A stretch of 64,000 nt of DNA from Synechococcus sp. Tobar12-5m-g (GCF_024345415.1 NZ_JAGQBB010000008.1:1-64000), one strand, 5' to 3'. Counted from the stretch's first letter, positions 16,905-29,713 are shown. Numbers and translations: made by a program. The notes: a model not told the origin generated them from the sequence alone.

Positions 16905-18062
16905 ATGGACCCTCATCCCATTCCCGCGGCGATCCATCCGCTCAGGCGGACTCCCCTGGCCGACCTCTGCCAGGGAGCCGGAGGGCGCATGGTGCCGTTC
17001 GAGGGCTGGGACATGGCGGTCCAGTTCAAGGGCTTGGTGGAGGAACACCGGGCCGTGCGGGAGCACTGCGGTGTCTTTGACATCTCCCACATGGGGGTGC
17101 TGTCGTTGCAGGGCGATGGGGTGAAGGAGGCCCTGCAACGGCTCGTGCCCAGCGACCTGGATCGCATCGGACCCGGTGAAGCCCTCTACACCGTGCTCCT
17201 CAACGACGCCGGCGGCATTCTTGACGACCTGATCATCTACGACCAGGGCCGCGTCGACGGGTCTGCAGGCCCCACCGACGCCCTGGTGCTCGTGATCAAT
17301 GCCGGCTGCGCCGAGGCCGACACCGCCTGGATCCGCGCTCAGCTGGCTGGGCATGCGGTGCAGATCAACGACCGCAAGGCCGACGGCGTGCTGCTCGCCT
17401 TGCAGGGCCCTGAAGCGCCCGCCCTGCTGGAGGCCCTGACCGGCGAGAGCCTGGCGGGCTTGCCCCGTTTCGGCCACCGCTCCGTGCATCTGAACGGCCG
17501 GGCTGATGGAGCCGCGGCCGGGGCCTCCGTGTTCGTGGCCCGCACGGGGTACACCGGCGAAGATGGCTTTGAACTGCTGCTGGATCGGCAGGGGGGCCGG
17601 GCGCTCTGGCAGCAGTTGCTCGCCGAAGGGGTCGCCCCCTGCGGCCTTGGCGCCCGTGACACCCTGCGCCTGGAGGCGGCCATGCACCTCTACGGCCAGG
17701 ACATGGACGCCACCACCACCCCCCTGGAAGCCTCCCTGGGCTGGCTGGTCCACCTGGAGATGCCCGCCGACTTCATCGGCCGCGGCGCCCTCGAACGCCA
17801 GACCGCCGACGGGGTGGGCCGGCGGCTGGTCGGGCTGAAGCTGCAGGGCCGGGCGATCGCCCGCCATGGCTATCCGGTGCTGCAAGGCGACGAAGTGGTG
17901 GGGGTAATCACCAGCGGCACCTGGTCCCCCACCCTGCAGGAGGCGATCGCCCTGGCCAGCGTGCCGGCCACGGCCGCCAGGCTGGGCACCGAACTGGATG
18001 TCGAGATCCGCGGCCGCCGGCAACCTGCGGTGGTGGTGAAGCGCCCCTTCTACCGGCGTTGA
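16905..18062 (+). CDS. gcvT: Glycine cleavage system T protein (aminomethyltransferase)
   Basis: A folate-dependent enzyme, 385 aa, that releases ammonia and methylene-tetrahydrofolate from the aminomethyl group carried by GcvH, as part of photorespiratory glycine breakdown. Conserved segments: GGRMVPFEGWDMAVQFKG, GVFDISHMG, ARTGYTGEDGFEL, GLGARDTLRLEAAMHLYGQD, and the C-terminal SGTWSPTLQEAIALA. ATG 16905 suits family length better than upstream TTG 16878. The next gene, aspS, starts 56 bases on. Confidence 0.93.
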   Translation: MDPHPIPAAIHPLRRTPLADLCQGAGGRMVPFEGWDMAVQFKGLVEEHRAVREHCGVFDISHMGVLSLQGDGVKEALQRLVPSDLDRIGPGEALYTVLLNDAGGILDDLIIYDQGRVDGSAGPTDALVLVINAGCAEADTAWIRAQLAGHAVQINDRKADGVLLALQGPEAPALLEALTGESLAGLPRFGHRSVHLNGRADGAAAGASVFVARTGYTGEDGFELLLDRQGGRALWQQLLAEGVAPCGLGARDTLRLEAAMHLYGQDMDATTTPLEASLGWLVHLEMPADFIGRGALERQTADGVGRRLVGLKLQGRAIARHGYPVLQGDEVVGVITSGTWSPTLQEAIALASVPATAARLGTELDVEIRGRRQPAVVVKRPFYRR

Positions 18063-18118
18063 GCTGATCGGCGATCTGCCCCCTGTGGGAAACTCCCTGA
18101 CTCTCCTGTTTTCTCGCG

Positions 18119-19936
18119 ATGCGCAGCCACGGATGCGGCGACCTGCGCCGTGAGGTCATCGGCCAGAGCGTCCAACTCTGCGGCTGGGTCGACCGGCGCC
18201 GCGACCACGGTGGGGTGATCTTTGTCGACCTGCGCGACCGCAGCGGCACGGTCCAGATCACTGTGGACCCAGACCTTGGTGCCGAGGCCTTCGCGCTGGC
18301 CGAGCACCTGCGCAACGAAACGGTGCTGCGGGTGGAGGGCCGGGTGAGGCCCCGGCCAGCGGCGTCCAGCAACGACCGGCTCGCCACCGGCGCCATCGAA
18401 GTGTTGGCGAGCACCATCACGGTGCTCAACGGAGTGAAGGGCAATCTCCCCTTCCAGGTGTCGGTGCACGACGACGAGAGCGTGCGCGAGGAGCTGCGCC
18501 TGCGTCACCGGTATCTCGATCTGCGGCGTGAACGCATGGGGCGCAACCTTCGCCTGCGCCACCGCACGATCCAGGCGGCCCGCCGCTTCCTCGAAGACGA
18601 AGGCTTCATCGAGGTGGAAACGCCGATCCTGACGCGCTCCACCCCGGAAGGGGCCCGCGACTATCTGGTGCCCTCGCGGGTGAATGGGGGTGAATGGTTC
18701 GCCCTGCCCCAGTCCCCCCAGCTGTTCAAGCAGCTGCTGATGGTGGGAGGCATCGAGCGCTACTACCAGGTGGCCCGCTGCTTCCGCGACGAGGACCTGC
18801 GGGCCGACCGCCAGCCGGAATTCACCCAGCTGGACATGGAAATGAGCTTCCTGGAGGAAGAGCAGATCCTGGCCCTGAACGAGCGGATGATCGCCGCGAT
18901 CTGGAAGGCCGTGAAAGGGATCGAGCTTCCCCTGCCTTTCCCCCGGCTCCCCTGGTCCGAAGCGATGGAGCGCTACGGCACCGACCGGCCCGACACCCGC
19001 TACGGCCTGGAGCTGGTGGACGTCAGCGACATCGTGGCAGGTATGGGCTTCAAGGTGTTTGCTGGTGCCGTGGCCAGCGGCGGGGCGGTGAAGGTGATCG
19101 CCATTCCCGGTGGCAACGAGGCGATCAGCAATGTGCGAATCAAGCCCGGCGGCGATGTGTTCGCCGAGGCCCAGACGGCCGGGGCCGGCGGACTGGCCTT
19201 CATCCGGGTGCGGGAGGGCGGCACGATCGATTCGATCGGCGCGATCAAGGACAACCTCTCGGCCCAGAGGACGGCCGAGCTGCTCAGCCGCACAGGAGCC
19301 CTGCCCGGCACCCTGCTGCTCTTCGGCGCCGGCGACACCGCCACGGTGAACAAGGCCCTCGACCGGGTGCGTCAGTTCCTGGCCAGGGAGCTGGGCCTGG
19401 TGCCAGACGATCGGGCCAACGACCGCTGGAACTTTCTCTGGGTGGTGGACTTTCCGATGTTTGGGTTCAACGCCGACGAGGACCGCCTCGAAGCCCTGCA
19501 CCACCCCTTCTGTGCCCCCAACCCGGATGATCTCGGCGCCGATCCTGCCGCCTGGGGCGAGCGGCTGCCCACGGCGAGGGCCCAGGCCTACGACCTGGTG
19601 CTCAATGGCCTGGAGCTGGGGGGCGGCTCCCTGCGCATCCACGATTCGGCCCTGCAACGGCAGGTGCTGAAGACCATCGGCCTGCCCCCCGAGGAGGCGG
19701 ACCGCCAGTTCGGCTTCCTGCTCGAAGCCCTCGATCTGGGGGCGCCCCCCCATGGCGGCATCGCCTTCGGCCTCGACCGCATGGTGATGCTCCTGGCCGG
19801 CGAGGAATCGATCCGCGACACGATCGCCTTCCCGAAAACCCAGCAGGCCCGCTGCCTGCTCACCCGGGCGCCGGCCGACGTAAGCGCTCAACAGTTGGAG
19901 GAGCTGCACGTGGCCAGCACCTGGAGCGACGACTGA
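18119..19936 (+). CDS. aspS: Aspartyl-tRNA synthetase
   Basis: A 605 aa class II synthetase of the long bacterial type. N-terminal OB-fold anticodon domain ([23 protein letters not shown]), motif 2 [21 protein letters not shown], the bacterial GAD insertion domain in the middle (roughly residues 290-420), and motif 3 [18 protein letters not shown]. Cyanobacterial AspRS is often non-discriminating (Asp/Asn); whether this one is depends on gatCAB, which is not in view. Confidence 0.96.
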   Translation: MRSHGCGDLRREVIGQSVQLCGWVDRRRDHGGVIFVDLRDRSGTVQITVDPDLGAEAFALAEHLRNETVLRVEGRVRPRPAASSNDRLATGAIEVLASTITVLNGVKGNLPFQVSVHDDESVREELRLRHRYLDLRRERMGRNLRLRHRTIQAARRFLEDEGFIEVETPILTRSTPEGARDYLVPSRVNGGEWFALPQSPQLFKQLLMVGGIERYYQVARCFRDEDLRADRQPEFTQLDMEMSFLEEEQILALNERMIAAIWKAVKGIELPLPFPRLPWSEAMERYGTDRPDTRYGLELVDVSDIVAGMGFKVFAGAVASGGAVKVIAIPGGNEAISNVRIKPGGDVFAEAQTAGAGGLAFIRVREGGTIDSIGAIKDNLSAQRTAELLSRTGALPGTLLLFGAGDTATVNKALDRVRQFLARELGLVPDDRANDRWNFLWVVDFPMFGFNADEDRLEALHHPFCAPNPDDLGADPAAWGERLPTARAQAYDLVLNGLELGGGSLRIHDSALQRQVLKTIGLPPEEADRQFGFLLEALDLGAPPHGGIAFGLDRMVMLLAGEESIRDTIAFPKTQQARCLLTRAPADVSAQQLEELHVASTWSDD

Positions 19937-19942
19937 GTCCCG

Positions 19943-21220
19943 ATGGGCCAGGCCAACCCCAACTCCGGCAGGCTCCAAGTCACCCCAGCCGATTCAGTCG
20001 TGAAGGAGAGTCTGTTCGTCCTCGGCAGCTGGGCCCTCAGCCGCCTGTTCATCCTGGGCCCCCTGGCGCTTGCGGCCGGTCGAGGCGAGGTGAAACCCTT
20101 CCCCCAGCTTCTCCTGATCTGGGACACGGTTCATTACATCACCATCGCCCAGGAGGGCGCCACTGGCGAGCTGCTGGCCTTTTTCCCCCTGTTTCCCTGG
20201 TTGCTGCAGGCCCTGGGCGACAGGAGCGAGAGCCAGCTCCTCTGGCTGGGCCTGGCTTTGGCGAACGGAGCCTTCCTGTTGGCCCTGTTCGTATTGCATC
20301 GGCAAGCCAAACAGCTCTGGGGTGGCCGTGCCGCCAGCTGGACCGTGCTGATCAGTTGCTTCAATCCATTCAGCATCTTTTGCAGCATTCCCTACACCGA
20401 ATCGCTGTATCTCCTCCTGACGGCTGCTTCGCTCTGGCTCTCTCAGCTCAGGTCTCCGGCGGGATGGGGGCTGATCGGCTCCGGCGGCCTGGGAGCACTC
20501 GCCGCAGCCACGCGCCCGACCGGAATTGTGCTGGCGCCTGCCCTGTTGATCGCTGGTCTTGCCAGGAGGCGCCCCTGGCAGGGAGTGCTGGCGGCAGGAC
20601 TCACGAGCCTGGGCCTGTTCTCCGTCATGGGCCTCTGCTGGAGAGCCAGCGGCAATCCATTGGCTTTTCAGGCGGCCCAGAAGGGATGGGGTCTCACCCC
20701 CGGCCTGAACCTGAGCGGCTTGCCCTCCTGGGGGCGCCTGCTTGGCCAGATCCTGCTGGGGCCAGGAAACACAGCCCGTGGGGCAGTGACCGACCTGTGG
20801 TACCCCGCAGCAATGGCCCTGCTGCTGGGGCTCGGCGTTGTGTCGTTTCAGCAACGGCTGCGCCGTCCCACTCTCAGCTTTTCCATGGGAGCCTTCGCCA
20901 TCGTTGCCGGCTGGATTGTGGGCGGCGCCCCCTTTTTGAATGGATCTGTGATCGCCGCCAGCGTTGGCCTGCTGATCTGGGGATGGGGACGGATTCCATG
21001 GCCCTTCAGCCTGTTCGGCTGGCTGAGTCTGTTCAGCTATCTGCTCAAGCAAAGCACCATCAGCCTGGAGCGCCATCTCTATGCCACCGTTCCCATCCTG
21101 CTGCTGGCTGGGCTGTGGGGCAGCACCCACCTCCGCTGGGCGCGCTGGCTGATTGCCTTTGGCAGCCTTCTTGCGGTGACCTTTTCGCTGCGCTTGTCCC
21201 GCGGCGCCTGGGTTGGCTGA
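19943..21220 (+). CDS. PIG-V-like integral membrane mannosyltransferase (GT-C)
   Basis: A 425 aa polytopic protein with about nine to ten hydrophobic helices. The first external loop has the GT-C-type acidic motif in LIWDTVHYITIAQEG (W-D-x-x-H-Y), followed by FFPLFPWL, NPFSIFCSIPYTESLYLLLT and AAATRPTGIVLA, the signature order of PIG-V/GPI mannosyltransferase 2 relatives. In bacteria such enzymes are thought to use lipid-linked sugar donors for surface glycans. It starts six bases after aspS. Confidence 0.72.
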   Translation: MGQANPNSGRLQVTPADSVVKESLFVLGSWALSRLFILGPLALAAGRGEVKPFPQLLLIWDTVHYITIAQEGATGELLAFFPLFPWLLQALGDRSESQLLWLGLALANGAFLLALFVLHRQAKQLWGGRAASWTVLISCFNPFSIFCSIPYTESLYLLLTAASLWLSQLRSPAGWGLIGSGGLGALAAATRPTGIVLAPALLIAGLARRRPWQGVLAAGLTSLGLFSVMGLCWRASGNPLAFQAAQKGWGLTPGLNLSGLPSWGRLLGQILLGPGNTARGAVTDLWYPAAMALLLGLGVVSFQQRLRRPTLSFSMGAFAIVAGWIVGGAPFLNGSVIAASVGLLIWGWGRIPWPFSLFGWLSLFSYLLKQSTISLERHLYATVPILLLAGLWGSTHLRWARWLIAFGSLLAVTFSLRLSRGAWVG

Positions 21221-21313
21221 GCCAGCCCTGAGGCTGCAGGTCCAACGATTTTCAACCAGAGACCCCCCTGGGGGGTTTCCCCGGCTACAACAAGATCACA
21301 GCGTACGAGTGGC

Positions 21314-21802
21314 ATGAGCATCGCCGAAGCCCCCCTCATCGACATCGGCATCCCGGAAACCCAGCGCCGTGAGATCGCCGAGGGGCTGGGCCGGTTCCTG
21401 GCGGACAGCTACGTGCTCTACGGCAAAACCCACGGCTTCCACTGGAACGTGACTGGACCGATGTTCAACACGCTCCATCTGATGTTCATGGATCAGTACA
21501 CGGAGCTCTGGACCGCGCTCGACGTGATCGCCGAGCGGATCCGCGCCCTGGGTTTCCCAGCCCCCTACGGCGGAGCGCACTTCGCTGCCCTTGCCTCGAT
21601 TCCCGAAAGTGAGGGCCGTCCCGGTGCCCTCGCGATGGTGCGCGAGCTGGTGCTGGGCCACGAAGCCGTGGCCCGCACCGCCCGCGGCCTGTTCCCCCTG
21701 GTGGCCGCGGCCGACGATCAGCCCACCGCCGATCTGCTCACCCAGCGGTTGCAGATCCATGAGAAAACCGCCTGGATGTTGAGGAGCCTGCTGGAGGCCT
21801 GA
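21314..21802 (+). CDS. dps: Dps-family ferritin-like DNA-protection protein
   Basis: A 162 aa four-helix ferritin-like protein. The inter-subunit ferroxidase motif is visible in [25 protein letters not shown] (His, then Asp region) and [13 protein letters not shown]. It should form a 12-mer that oxidises iron with hydrogen peroxide and stores it. A GC palindrome (CCCCCC-T-GGGGGG, 21263-21275) lies about 40 bases upstream. Confidence 0.92.
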   Translation: MSIAEAPLIDIGIPETQRREIAEGLGRFLADSYVLYGKTHGFHWNVTGPMFNTLHLMFMDQYTELWTALDVIAERIRALGFPAPYGGAHFAALASIPESEGRPGALAMVRELVLGHEAVARTARGLFPLVAAADDQPTADLLTQRLQIHEKTAWMLRSLLEA

Positions 21803-23782
<1,980 letters not shown>

Positions 23783-24445
23783 ATGGCTGAGCCAACCGCC
23801 GGCAACGCCGCAGGGTTCTTGCCGGTGGTGGAAACCTTTCACTCCCTGCAGGGGGAAGGGGCCCATGCCGGCCGCAGCGCCTTCTTCATCCGGCTGGGCG
23901 GTTGCACGGTGGGCTGTTCCTGGTGCGACACCAAGCACTCCTGGCCCGCCGGAGTGCACCCGCAGACCGCGATCACGGAGTTGGCCGCCAGGGCGGTGGC
24001 GGCGACGAGGGCCGGAGCCGGCTTTGTGGTGATCACCGGCGGGGAGCCTCTCCACCACAACCTCGATGCCCTGTGCGAGGCCCTTCACCCCCTGACGCTC
24101 CACCTGGAAACCAGCGGGGTGGATCCGCTCTCCGGGCGCTTCGACTGGATCACGCTCTCCCCCAAGCCCCATCGCCCCCCCAGCGAGGAAGCCCTGGGCC
24201 AATGCGACGAGCTCAAGGTGGTGGTGCAGGGGTCGGCCGATCTCCCCTTCGCCGAGCGGATGGCCACCGCGGCGATCGAGGCCCGCCACCGCCGTTACGC
24301 CCAGCGAACGGCAGCCCCTCCCGTGCTCCTGCTCCAGCCCGGTTGGGAGTGCCCAGCTGGACGAGACCTGGCGATCGCCTTCGTGCGCCAGCAGCCAGGC
24401 TGGCGACTCAGTCTGCAGACCCACAAATGGCTCGGTGTTCGTTGA
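23783..24445 (+). CDS. queE: 7-carboxy-7-deazaguanine synthase
   Basis: A 220 aa radical SAM enzyme in queuosine and deazapurine biosynthesis. FHSLQGEGAHAGRSAFFIRL leads into the cluster motif CTVGCSWCDTKHSW (Cys-x3-Cys-x2-Cys), then GGEPL for SAM binding. Starts directly on the last base of pyrG plus one, so the two are a transcription unit. Size and motif spacing match cyanobacterial QueE. Confidence 0.92.
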   Translation: MAEPTAGNAAGFLPVVETFHSLQGEGAHAGRSAFFIRLGGCTVGCSWCDTKHSWPAGVHPQTAITELAARAVAATRAGAGFVVITGGEPLHHNLDALCEALHPLTLHLETSGVDPLSGRFDWITLSPKPHRPPSEEALGQCDELKVVVQGSADLPFAERMATAAIEARHRRYAQRTAAPPVLLLQPGWECPAGRDLAIAFVRQQPGWRLSLQTHKWLGVR

Positions 24446-24505
24446 GCGGCCAGGCGTGCGGTCACGCCAGCGGCAATACACTCTGACGGACTGTGAGCAG
24501 GACCG

Positions 24506-25450
24506 GTGAGCACGACCCCAAAGCGCAATCTCGTCACCGGTGGGGCCGGCTTCGTGGGCTCCCATCTGGTCGACCGGCTGATGGAGGCGGGCGAGGAGGT
24601 GATCTGCCTCGATAACTACTTCACCGGTCGCAAAGTCAACATCACCGGCTGGATCGGCCATCCGCGTTTTGAGCTGGTCCGCCACGACGTCACCGAACCG
24701 ATCCGGCTGGAGGTGGACCGGGTCTGGCACCTGGCCTGTCCCGCCTCACCGGTGCATTACCAGCACAACCCGATCAAGACCGCCAAAACAAGTTTCCTCG
24801 GCACCTACAACATGCTCGGCCTGGCCCGTCGGGTCGGGGCCAGGCTGCTAATGGCAAGCACCAGCGAGGTGTACGGCGATCCCGATGTGCACCCCCAGCC
24901 GGAGAGCTACCGGGGCTGCGTCAACACTCACGGCATCCGAGCCTGCTACGACGAGGGTAAGCGGGTGGCGGAAACCCTCTGCTACGACTACCACCGTATG
25001 CACGGCACGGAAATCCGCATCGCCCGGATCTTCAACACCTACGGGCCTCGCATGCTGCCGGATGACGGCCGGGTGGTGAGCAATTTCATCGTCCAGGCCC
25101 TGCGGGGCGAGTCGCTCACCCTCTACGGCGACGGCAGCCAGACCCGCAGCTTCTGCTTTGTGGACGATCTGGTGGAGGGCCTGATCCGGCTGATGAACGG
25201 CAACCACCCCGGCCCGATCAACATCGGCAATCCCGGCGAATTCACGATTCGCGAGCTGGCGGAACTGGTGCGCGATCGCATCGACCCCTCCCTTCCCCTG
25301 ATCACCCTGCCGCTGCCCCAGGATGATCCGATGCAACGGCAACCGGTGATCACCCTGGCCGAGCGGGAGCTCGGTTGGCAGCCCACCGTGGCCCTGAGCG
25401 ATGGGCTCGATCGCACCATCGCCGATTTCCGCCGCCGCCTGGCGGCCTGA
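24506..25450 (+). CDS. uxs: UDP-glucuronate decarboxylase (UDP-xylose synthase)
   Basis: A 314 aa short-chain dehydrogenase-type enzyme. NAD loop [23 protein letters not shown], the Ser in [11 protein letters not shown], and the Tyr-x3-Lys in YDEGKRVAE with the [13 protein letters not shown] segment are the UXS signature. It converts UDP-glucuronate to UDP-xylose. Start is GTG 24506. Its substrate is made by ugd two genes downstream. Confidence 0.9.
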   Translation: MSTTPKRNLVTGGAGFVGSHLVDRLMEAGEEVICLDNYFTGRKVNITGWIGHPRFELVRHDVTEPIRLEVDRVWHLACPASPVHYQHNPIKTAKTSFLGTYNMLGLARRVGARLLMASTSEVYGDPDVHPQPESYRGCVNTHGIRACYDEGKRVAETLCYDYHRMHGTEIRIARIFNTYGPRMLPDDGRVVSNFIVQALRGESLTLYGDGSQTRSFCFVDDLVEGLIRLMNGNHPGPINIGNPGEFTIRELAELVRDRIDPSLPLITLPLPQDDPMQRQPVITLAERELGWQPTVALSDGLDRTIADFRRRLAA

Positions 25451-25479
25451 GAACCTGCGGCCCCGCAAACTGGGCAGCA

Positions 25480-26796
25480 GTGCTGAGCCCTGGTGTGGAG
25501 AAACTGCAGTCCCTGCGGGGCATGGTCGACCTGCTGCCGGAGCAGACGGCCCTCTGGCAGCAGGTGGAAGCCTGTGCCCGCCAGCAGTTCCGCCGGGCCG
25601 CCCTGGCCGAGATCCGCACGCCCATTCTCGAGACCACCGAGCTGTTCGCCCGGGGCATCGGCGCCGCCACCGATGTGGTGGGCAAGGAGATGTACACCTT
25701 TGAAGACCGGAGCCAGCGCAGCTGCACGCTCCGGCCGGAAGGAACCGCCTCGGTGGTTCGCGCCGTGCTCCAGCACGGCCTGCTCAGCCAGGGGCCGCAG
25801 CGGCTCTGGTACGGCGGACCGATGTTTCGCTACGAGCGTCCCCAGGCGGGGCGCCAACGCCAGTTCCACCAGCTGGGCGTGGAGCTGCTTGGCTTCGGCG
25901 ATCCCCGCAGCGACGCCGAAGCGATCGCGATCGCCTGGGATCTGCTCATGGCCCTGGGAATCGGGTCCCTGTCACTGGAACTCAACTCCCTGGGTGATGC
26001 CGCCGACCGGGCCCTCTACCGAGAAGAGCTGGTGCAGTGGCTGGAAGCGCGCCGCCACCAGCTCGATCCCGAAGCCCAGGCGCGGATCAGCACGAATCCC
26101 CTGCGCATCCTCGATAGCAAGTCAACGGACACCCAGGCTGTGCTGGCCGAGGCGCCCTTGCTCGCAGACAGCCTGAGCGAGGCGAGCCGCCAACGCTTCA
26201 ACAGGGTGCGGCAGGCCCTGGATCAACTGGGGATTCCCTACCAGCTCAACCCCCGGTTGGTGCGGGGCCTGGACTACTACACCCACACGGCCTTTGAAAT
26301 CACCAGTGCTGAGCTCGGCGCCCAGGCCACCGTCTGTGGCGGCGGCCGTTACGACGGCCTTGTGGAGCAGCTGGGTGGGGCGCCCACCCCTGCTGTGGGC
26401 TGGGCAATCGGTCTGGAGCGGCTGGTGCTTCTGCTCAGCACAACGAAGACCTCCGATGGCTTGGTCCAGGGGCCCCGTCCGGATGTGTACCTCGTCAGCC
26501 GGGGTGAGGCGGCGGAGCTGCAGGCCCTGGCCCTGGCCCAGCAGCTCCGCCGGGGCGGTTGCGCCGTCGACCTGGATCTCTCCGGTGCCGCCTTTGCCAA
26601 GCAGCTCAAACGGGCCGATCGATCCGGCGCGCCCTGGGCCCTGTTGATCGGCGATGGCGAAATCGACCAAGGGGTGGTGATCCTCAAGAATCTGCGTCAC
26701 TCGGGCGAACAGCGGCTGGATCCGCAAGGGGCTGTGAAGATGCTGCTGGCTGAGCTCTGCGATGCTGGGCCACAGTCTTTGCACCCACAGACCTGA
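25480..26796 (+). CDS. hisS: Histidyl-tRNA synthetase
   Basis: A 438 aa class II synthetase. Motif 1 region [17 protein letters not shown], motif 2 [14 protein letters not shown] and [16 protein letters not shown], histidine loop [14 protein letters not shown], motif 3 [15 protein letters not shown], and a C-terminal anticodon domain. GTG 25480 is the likeliest start because the open frame upstream overlaps uxs. The stop overlaps the ugd ATG (ATGA), so ugd is coupled to it. Confidence 0.94.
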   Translation: MLSPGVEKLQSLRGMVDLLPEQTALWQQVEACARQQFRRAALAEIRTPILETTELFARGIGAATDVVGKEMYTFEDRSQRSCTLRPEGTASVVRAVLQHGLLSQGPQRLWYGGPMFRYERPQAGRQRQFHQLGVELLGFGDPRSDAEAIAIAWDLLMALGIGSLSLELNSLGDAADRALYREELVQWLEARRHQLDPEAQARISTNPLRILDSKSTDTQAVLAEAPLLADSLSEASRQRFNRVRQALDQLGIPYQLNPRLVRGLDYYTHTAFEITSAELGAQATVCGGGRYDGLVEQLGGAPTPAVGWAIGLERLVLLLSTTKTSDGLVQGPRPDVYLVSRGEAAELQALALAQQLRRGGCAVDLDLSGAAFAKQLKRADRSGAPWALLIGDGEIDQGVVILKNLRHSGEQRLDPQGAVKMLLAELCDAGPQSLHPQT

Positions 26797-28232
26797 TGAG
26801 CGCCACCCCGGAGATCCGCACCATCTGCTGCATCGGAGCCGGCTACGTAGGAGGGCCCACGATGGCGGTGATCGCCGATCGTTGCCCGGGGATCCAGGTC
26901 ACGGTGGTGGATCTGAACGCGGCCAGGATCGCTGCCTGGAACGATGCCGACACCAGCCGGCTGCCCGTCTACGAGCCGGGCCTGGCGGCGGTGGTGGAAC
27001 GCTGCCGCGGCCGCAACCTGCACTTCACCACCGAGGTGAATGGGGCGATCGCCGCCGCCGACATGGTGTTTCTTTCTGTTAATACCCCCACGAAGACCCG
27101 GGGGATCGGCGCCGGCGAGGCTTCCGATCTGCGCTGGATCGAGGCCTCGGCCCGTCAGGTGGCCGCCGTGGCCCAGGGCCACACAATCGTGGTGGAGAAG
27201 AGCACGCTGCCGGTACGCACCGCCGAAACCGTCAAGGCGATCCTCAGCGCGGCCCAGAATCAGCCCAGCGAGGGCTCAACGGAACCCGCCAAAACCTTTG
27301 CGGTGCTCTCCAACCCGGAATTCCTGGCGGAAGGCACGGCGATCCCGGATCTGGAGAACCCGGACCGGGTGCTGATCGGCGGCGATGAACCCGCCGCGAT
27401 CGAGGCCCTGGCCTCGATCTATGGCCACTGGGTGAGCCCGGAGCGGATCCTGCGCACCAACCTCTGGAGCAGCGAGCTCTCCAAGCTCACCGCCAATGCG
27501 TTCCTGGCCCAGCGAATCTCCTCGATCAACGCCATTGCCGCCCTCTGTGAGGCCACCGGCGCCGATGTGGGCGAGGTGGGGCGGGCGATCGGCACGGATT
27601 CCCGCATCGGCAAGCGATTTCTGGCGGCGGGGCCAGGCTTTGGCGGCAGCTGCTTCCAGAAGGACATCCTCAACCTGGTCTACCTCTGCCGCCACTACCG
27701 GCTCGAGGAGGTGGCCCGCTACTGGCAGCAGGTGGTGGAACTCAACAGCTGGCAGCAGCAACGGATTGCGCGGCTGGTGGTGAGCCGGCTGTTCGGCACA
27801 GTGAGCGGCAAGCGCATCGCCGTGCTGGGCTTCGCGTTCAAGGCCGACACCAACGACACCCGGGAAGCCCCGGCGATCCGCATCTGCCGCGACCTGCTTG
27901 AGGAGGGCGCCCACCTGGCGATCCACGACCCCAAGGTGGGTGGCAGCCAGATCAGCACCGACCTGGGCTGTCCGGAAACGGTGGGTGGGGCCCTGGCTGG
28001 TCTTGGCGGGGAGGGCAGCTGGGAGGGCAGTGCCAGCGTGATGGACGCGGCCGCCGGCGCCGATGCGGTGGTGGTGCTCACCGAGTGGAGCGCCTTCCGC
28101 CAGCTCGACTGGCGGGCGATCGCGGCAGTGATGCGCTCGCCGTCCTGGCTGTTCGATGCCCGCGCCATCACCGATGCCGCAGCGGCCCGGGCGGCGGGGC
28201 TCCAGGTCTGGCGGGTGGGCGAAGGCGATTGA
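26796..28232 (+). CDS. ugd: UDP-glucose 6-dehydrogenase
   Basis: A 478 aa enzyme of the longer, animal-like type. NAD loop CIGAGYVGGPTMAVIA, VEKSTLPVRTAE, NPEFLAEGTAI, the catalytic Cys in GPGFGGSCFQKDI, and FAFKADTNDTRE. It oxidises UDP-glucose to UDP-glucuronate, feeding both the neighbouring decarboxylase and the epimerase. The stop overlaps the next ATG by one base. Confidence 0.93.
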   Translation: MSATPEIRTICCIGAGYVGGPTMAVIADRCPGIQVTVVDLNAARIAAWNDADTSRLPVYEPGLAAVVERCRGRNLHFTTEVNGAIAAADMVFLSVNTPTKTRGIGAGEASDLRWIEASARQVAAVAQGHTIVVEKSTLPVRTAETVKAILSAAQNQPSEGSTEPAKTFAVLSNPEFLAEGTAIPDLENPDRVLIGGDEPAAIEALASIYGHWVSPERILRTNLWSSELSKLTANAFLAQRISSINAIAALCEATGADVGEVGRAIGTDSRIGKRFLAAGPGFGGSCFQKDILNLVYLCRHYRLEEVARYWQQVVELNSWQQQRIARLVVSRLFGTVSGKRIAVLGFAFKADTNDTREAPAIRICRDLLEEGAHLAIHDPKVGGSQISTDLGCPETVGGALAGLGGEGSWEGSASVMDAAAGADAVVVLTEWSAFRQLDWRAIAAVMRSPSWLFDARAITDAAAARAAGLQVWRVGEGD

Positions 28233-29254
28233 TGACCGTTCTGGTCACCGGAGCGGCCGGCTTCATCGGCGCCGCGGTGGCGGAGCGGCTGCTGGAGCGG
28301 GGGGAGCGGGTGATCGGCCTCGACAACCTCAACAGCTACTACGATCCGGCCCTGAAGCAAGCCCGGCTGGAGCGGTTGCAGCGGCACCTTGGGTTCCAGT
28401 TCCACCAGCTGGATCTGGAGAACGGCACGGCGATCGCGCAGCTGTTCGCCGCCCAGCGGCCCAGCCGGGTGGTGCACCTAGCCGCCCAGCCGGGGGTGCG
28501 CTATTCGCTGGAGAACCCGCTGGCCTACGTGAACAGCAACGTGGTGGGCTTCCTCTCAATCCTGGAGGGGTGCCGCCACCACGGCATCAAGCACCTGGTG
28601 TATGCGTCGAGCAGCTCGGTGTATGGCGGCAACCGCCGCCTGCCGTTCTCCGAGCAACACGCGGTGAACCATCCGGTGAGCCTCTATGCGGCCACCAAGA
28701 AAGCCAACGAGCTGATGGCCCACACCTACAGCCACCTCTACGGCCTGCCTGCCACAGGCCTGCGCTTTTTCACCGTGTACGGACCCTGGGGTCGGCCGGA
28801 CATGGCGCCGATGCTGTTCGCCCGCGCGATCCTGGCCGGGGAGCCGATCCGGGTGTTCAACCAAGGCCGGATGGAGCGTGACTTCACCTACATCGACGAC
28901 ATCGTCGAGGGGGTGGTGCGCTGCCTGAACAAGCCAGCAACAGCCGCTGCGAACTTCGACCCGCAGGCTCCGGATCCGGCCACGGCGGCGGTGCCCCATC
29001 GGCTGTTCAACATCGGCAACAGCCAGCCGGTTGGCCTGCTGGAGTTCATCAGCCTGCTGGAGCAGGCCCTGGGCAAGAAGGCCTTGCAACACCTGGAGCC
29101 CATGCAACAGGGTGACGTGGCCTCAACCGCGGCAGACACCTCAGCCCTGGAGCAGTGGGTGGGATTCGCACCCCACACGCCCCTGGAGGAGGGGGTGGAG
29201 CGCTTTGCCGCCTGGTATCGAAGCTGGGATCAGGCAGAACCCACGGCCACGTAG
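28232..29254 (+). CDS. UDP-glucuronate 4-epimerase-like NAD-dependent epimerase
   Basis: A 340 aa enzyme with [15 protein letters not shown], the [17 protein letters not shown] stretch typical of UDP-glucuronate epimerases, [20 protein letters not shown], the catalytic [11 protein letters not shown] and [14 protein letters not shown]. It likely makes UDP-galacturonate for surface polysaccharide. It forms a coupled hisS-ugd-epimerase chain and its last 25 bases overlap psbJ on the other strand. Confidence 0.9.
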   Translation: MTVLVTGAAGFIGAAVAERLLERGERVIGLDNLNSYYDPALKQARLERLQRHLGFQFHQLDLENGTAIAQLFAAQRPSRVVHLAAQPGVRYSLENPLAYVNSNVVGFLSILEGCRHHGIKHLVYASSSSVYGGNRRLPFSEQHAVNHPVSLYAATKKANELMAHTYSHLYGLPATGLRFFTVYGPWGRPDMAPMLFARAILAGEPIRVFNQGRMERDFTYIDDIVEGVVRCLNKPATAAANFDPQAPDPATAAVPHRLFNIGNSQPVGLLEFISLLEQALGKKALQHLEPMQQGDVASTAADTSALEQWVGFAPHTPLEEGVERFAAWYRSWDQAEPTAT

Positions 29255-29430
29255 GAGCCGTAGAAGAACAGACCGACCACGAAGATCACGGCAATACCGC
29301 CGGCCGTGGCCACCAACCAGAGGGGGAGGGCTCCTTCCGTCCAACGACTGCGCCAAGCCACGGCTGGCCGACCATCCGGAAGACGGTCGGGAATGCGGCC
29401 ATCGGGCTGGGCTGATTTCTTACCGCTCAT
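29230..29430 (-). CDS. psbJ: Photosystem II protein J
   Basis: A 66 aa single-span subunit near cytochrome b559. The C-terminal membrane helix [19 protein letters not shown] ending [14 protein letters not shown] is the PsbJ signature. The N-terminal extension ([19 protein letters not shown]) is usual in picocyanobacteria. Last gene of psbEFLJ. Confidence 0.96.
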   Translation of the reverse strand: MSGKKSAQPDGRIPDRLPDGRPAVAWRSRWTEGALPLWLVATAGGIAVIFVVGLFFYGSYVAVGSA

Positions 29431-29445
29431 GGCGAGATCTCCAGG

Positions 29446-29565
29446 TCAGTTGAAGAAGTAGCTGGTGAACAACACGCCGATCACAAAGACCAACAGCAGG
29501 CCCAGATAGAGGCTGGTGCGGTTCAACTCAACCGGCAGGTTGTTCGGATTCGGGTTGCGCTCCAT
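29446..29565 (-). CDS. psbL: Photosystem II protein L
   Basis: A 39 aa protein starting [20 protein letters not shown], followed by one membrane helix and the invariant end TSYFFN. It sits at the photosystem II dimer interface. ATG 29565 gives the exact family length; open sequence upstream overlaps psbF and is not coding in this frame. Confidence 0.97.
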   Translation of the reverse strand: MERNPNPNNLPVELNRTSLYLGLLLVFVIGVLFTSYFFN

Positions 29566-29575
29566 GGTTCTGAAT

Positions 29576-29713
29576 TCAGCGACGGACGAACTGCATGGCA
29601 GCAAGGGCACCCAGGAAAAACACCGTGGGAATGCCCAGAGCATGAACCGAGAGCCAGCGCACCGTGAAGATCGGGTAATTGCGCGGCGTGGTGGCGGTGG
29701 GGGATTGGCTCAT
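29576..29713 (-). CDS. psbF: Cytochrome b559 subunit beta
   Basis: A 45 aa single-helix haem protein reading from ATG 29713. The haem-ligand His lies in [20 protein letters not shown] and the protein ends AAMQFVRR, as in all PsbF. It shares the b559 haem with PsbE, encoded just upstream with a five-base gap. Confidence 0.97.
   Translation of the reverse strand: MSQSPTATTPRNYPIFTVRWLSVHALGIPTVFFLGALAAMQFVRR

Noticed and set aside
16614-18023. A 469-codon minus-strand frame opposite gcvT
   Set aside because: Antisense shadow of gcvT with no start context or family features.
18050-19978. A 642-codon open frame on the minus strand opposite aspS
   Set aside because: It mirrors the GC-rich codon pattern of aspS, has low-complexity His/Gln/Gly content and no domain; the plus-strand synthetase is complete.
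21263-21275. CCCCCC-T-GGGGGG palindrome before dps as a regulator site
   Set aside because: The loop is a single base and the sequence is low complexity; I cannot tell it from chance in this GC-rich DNA.
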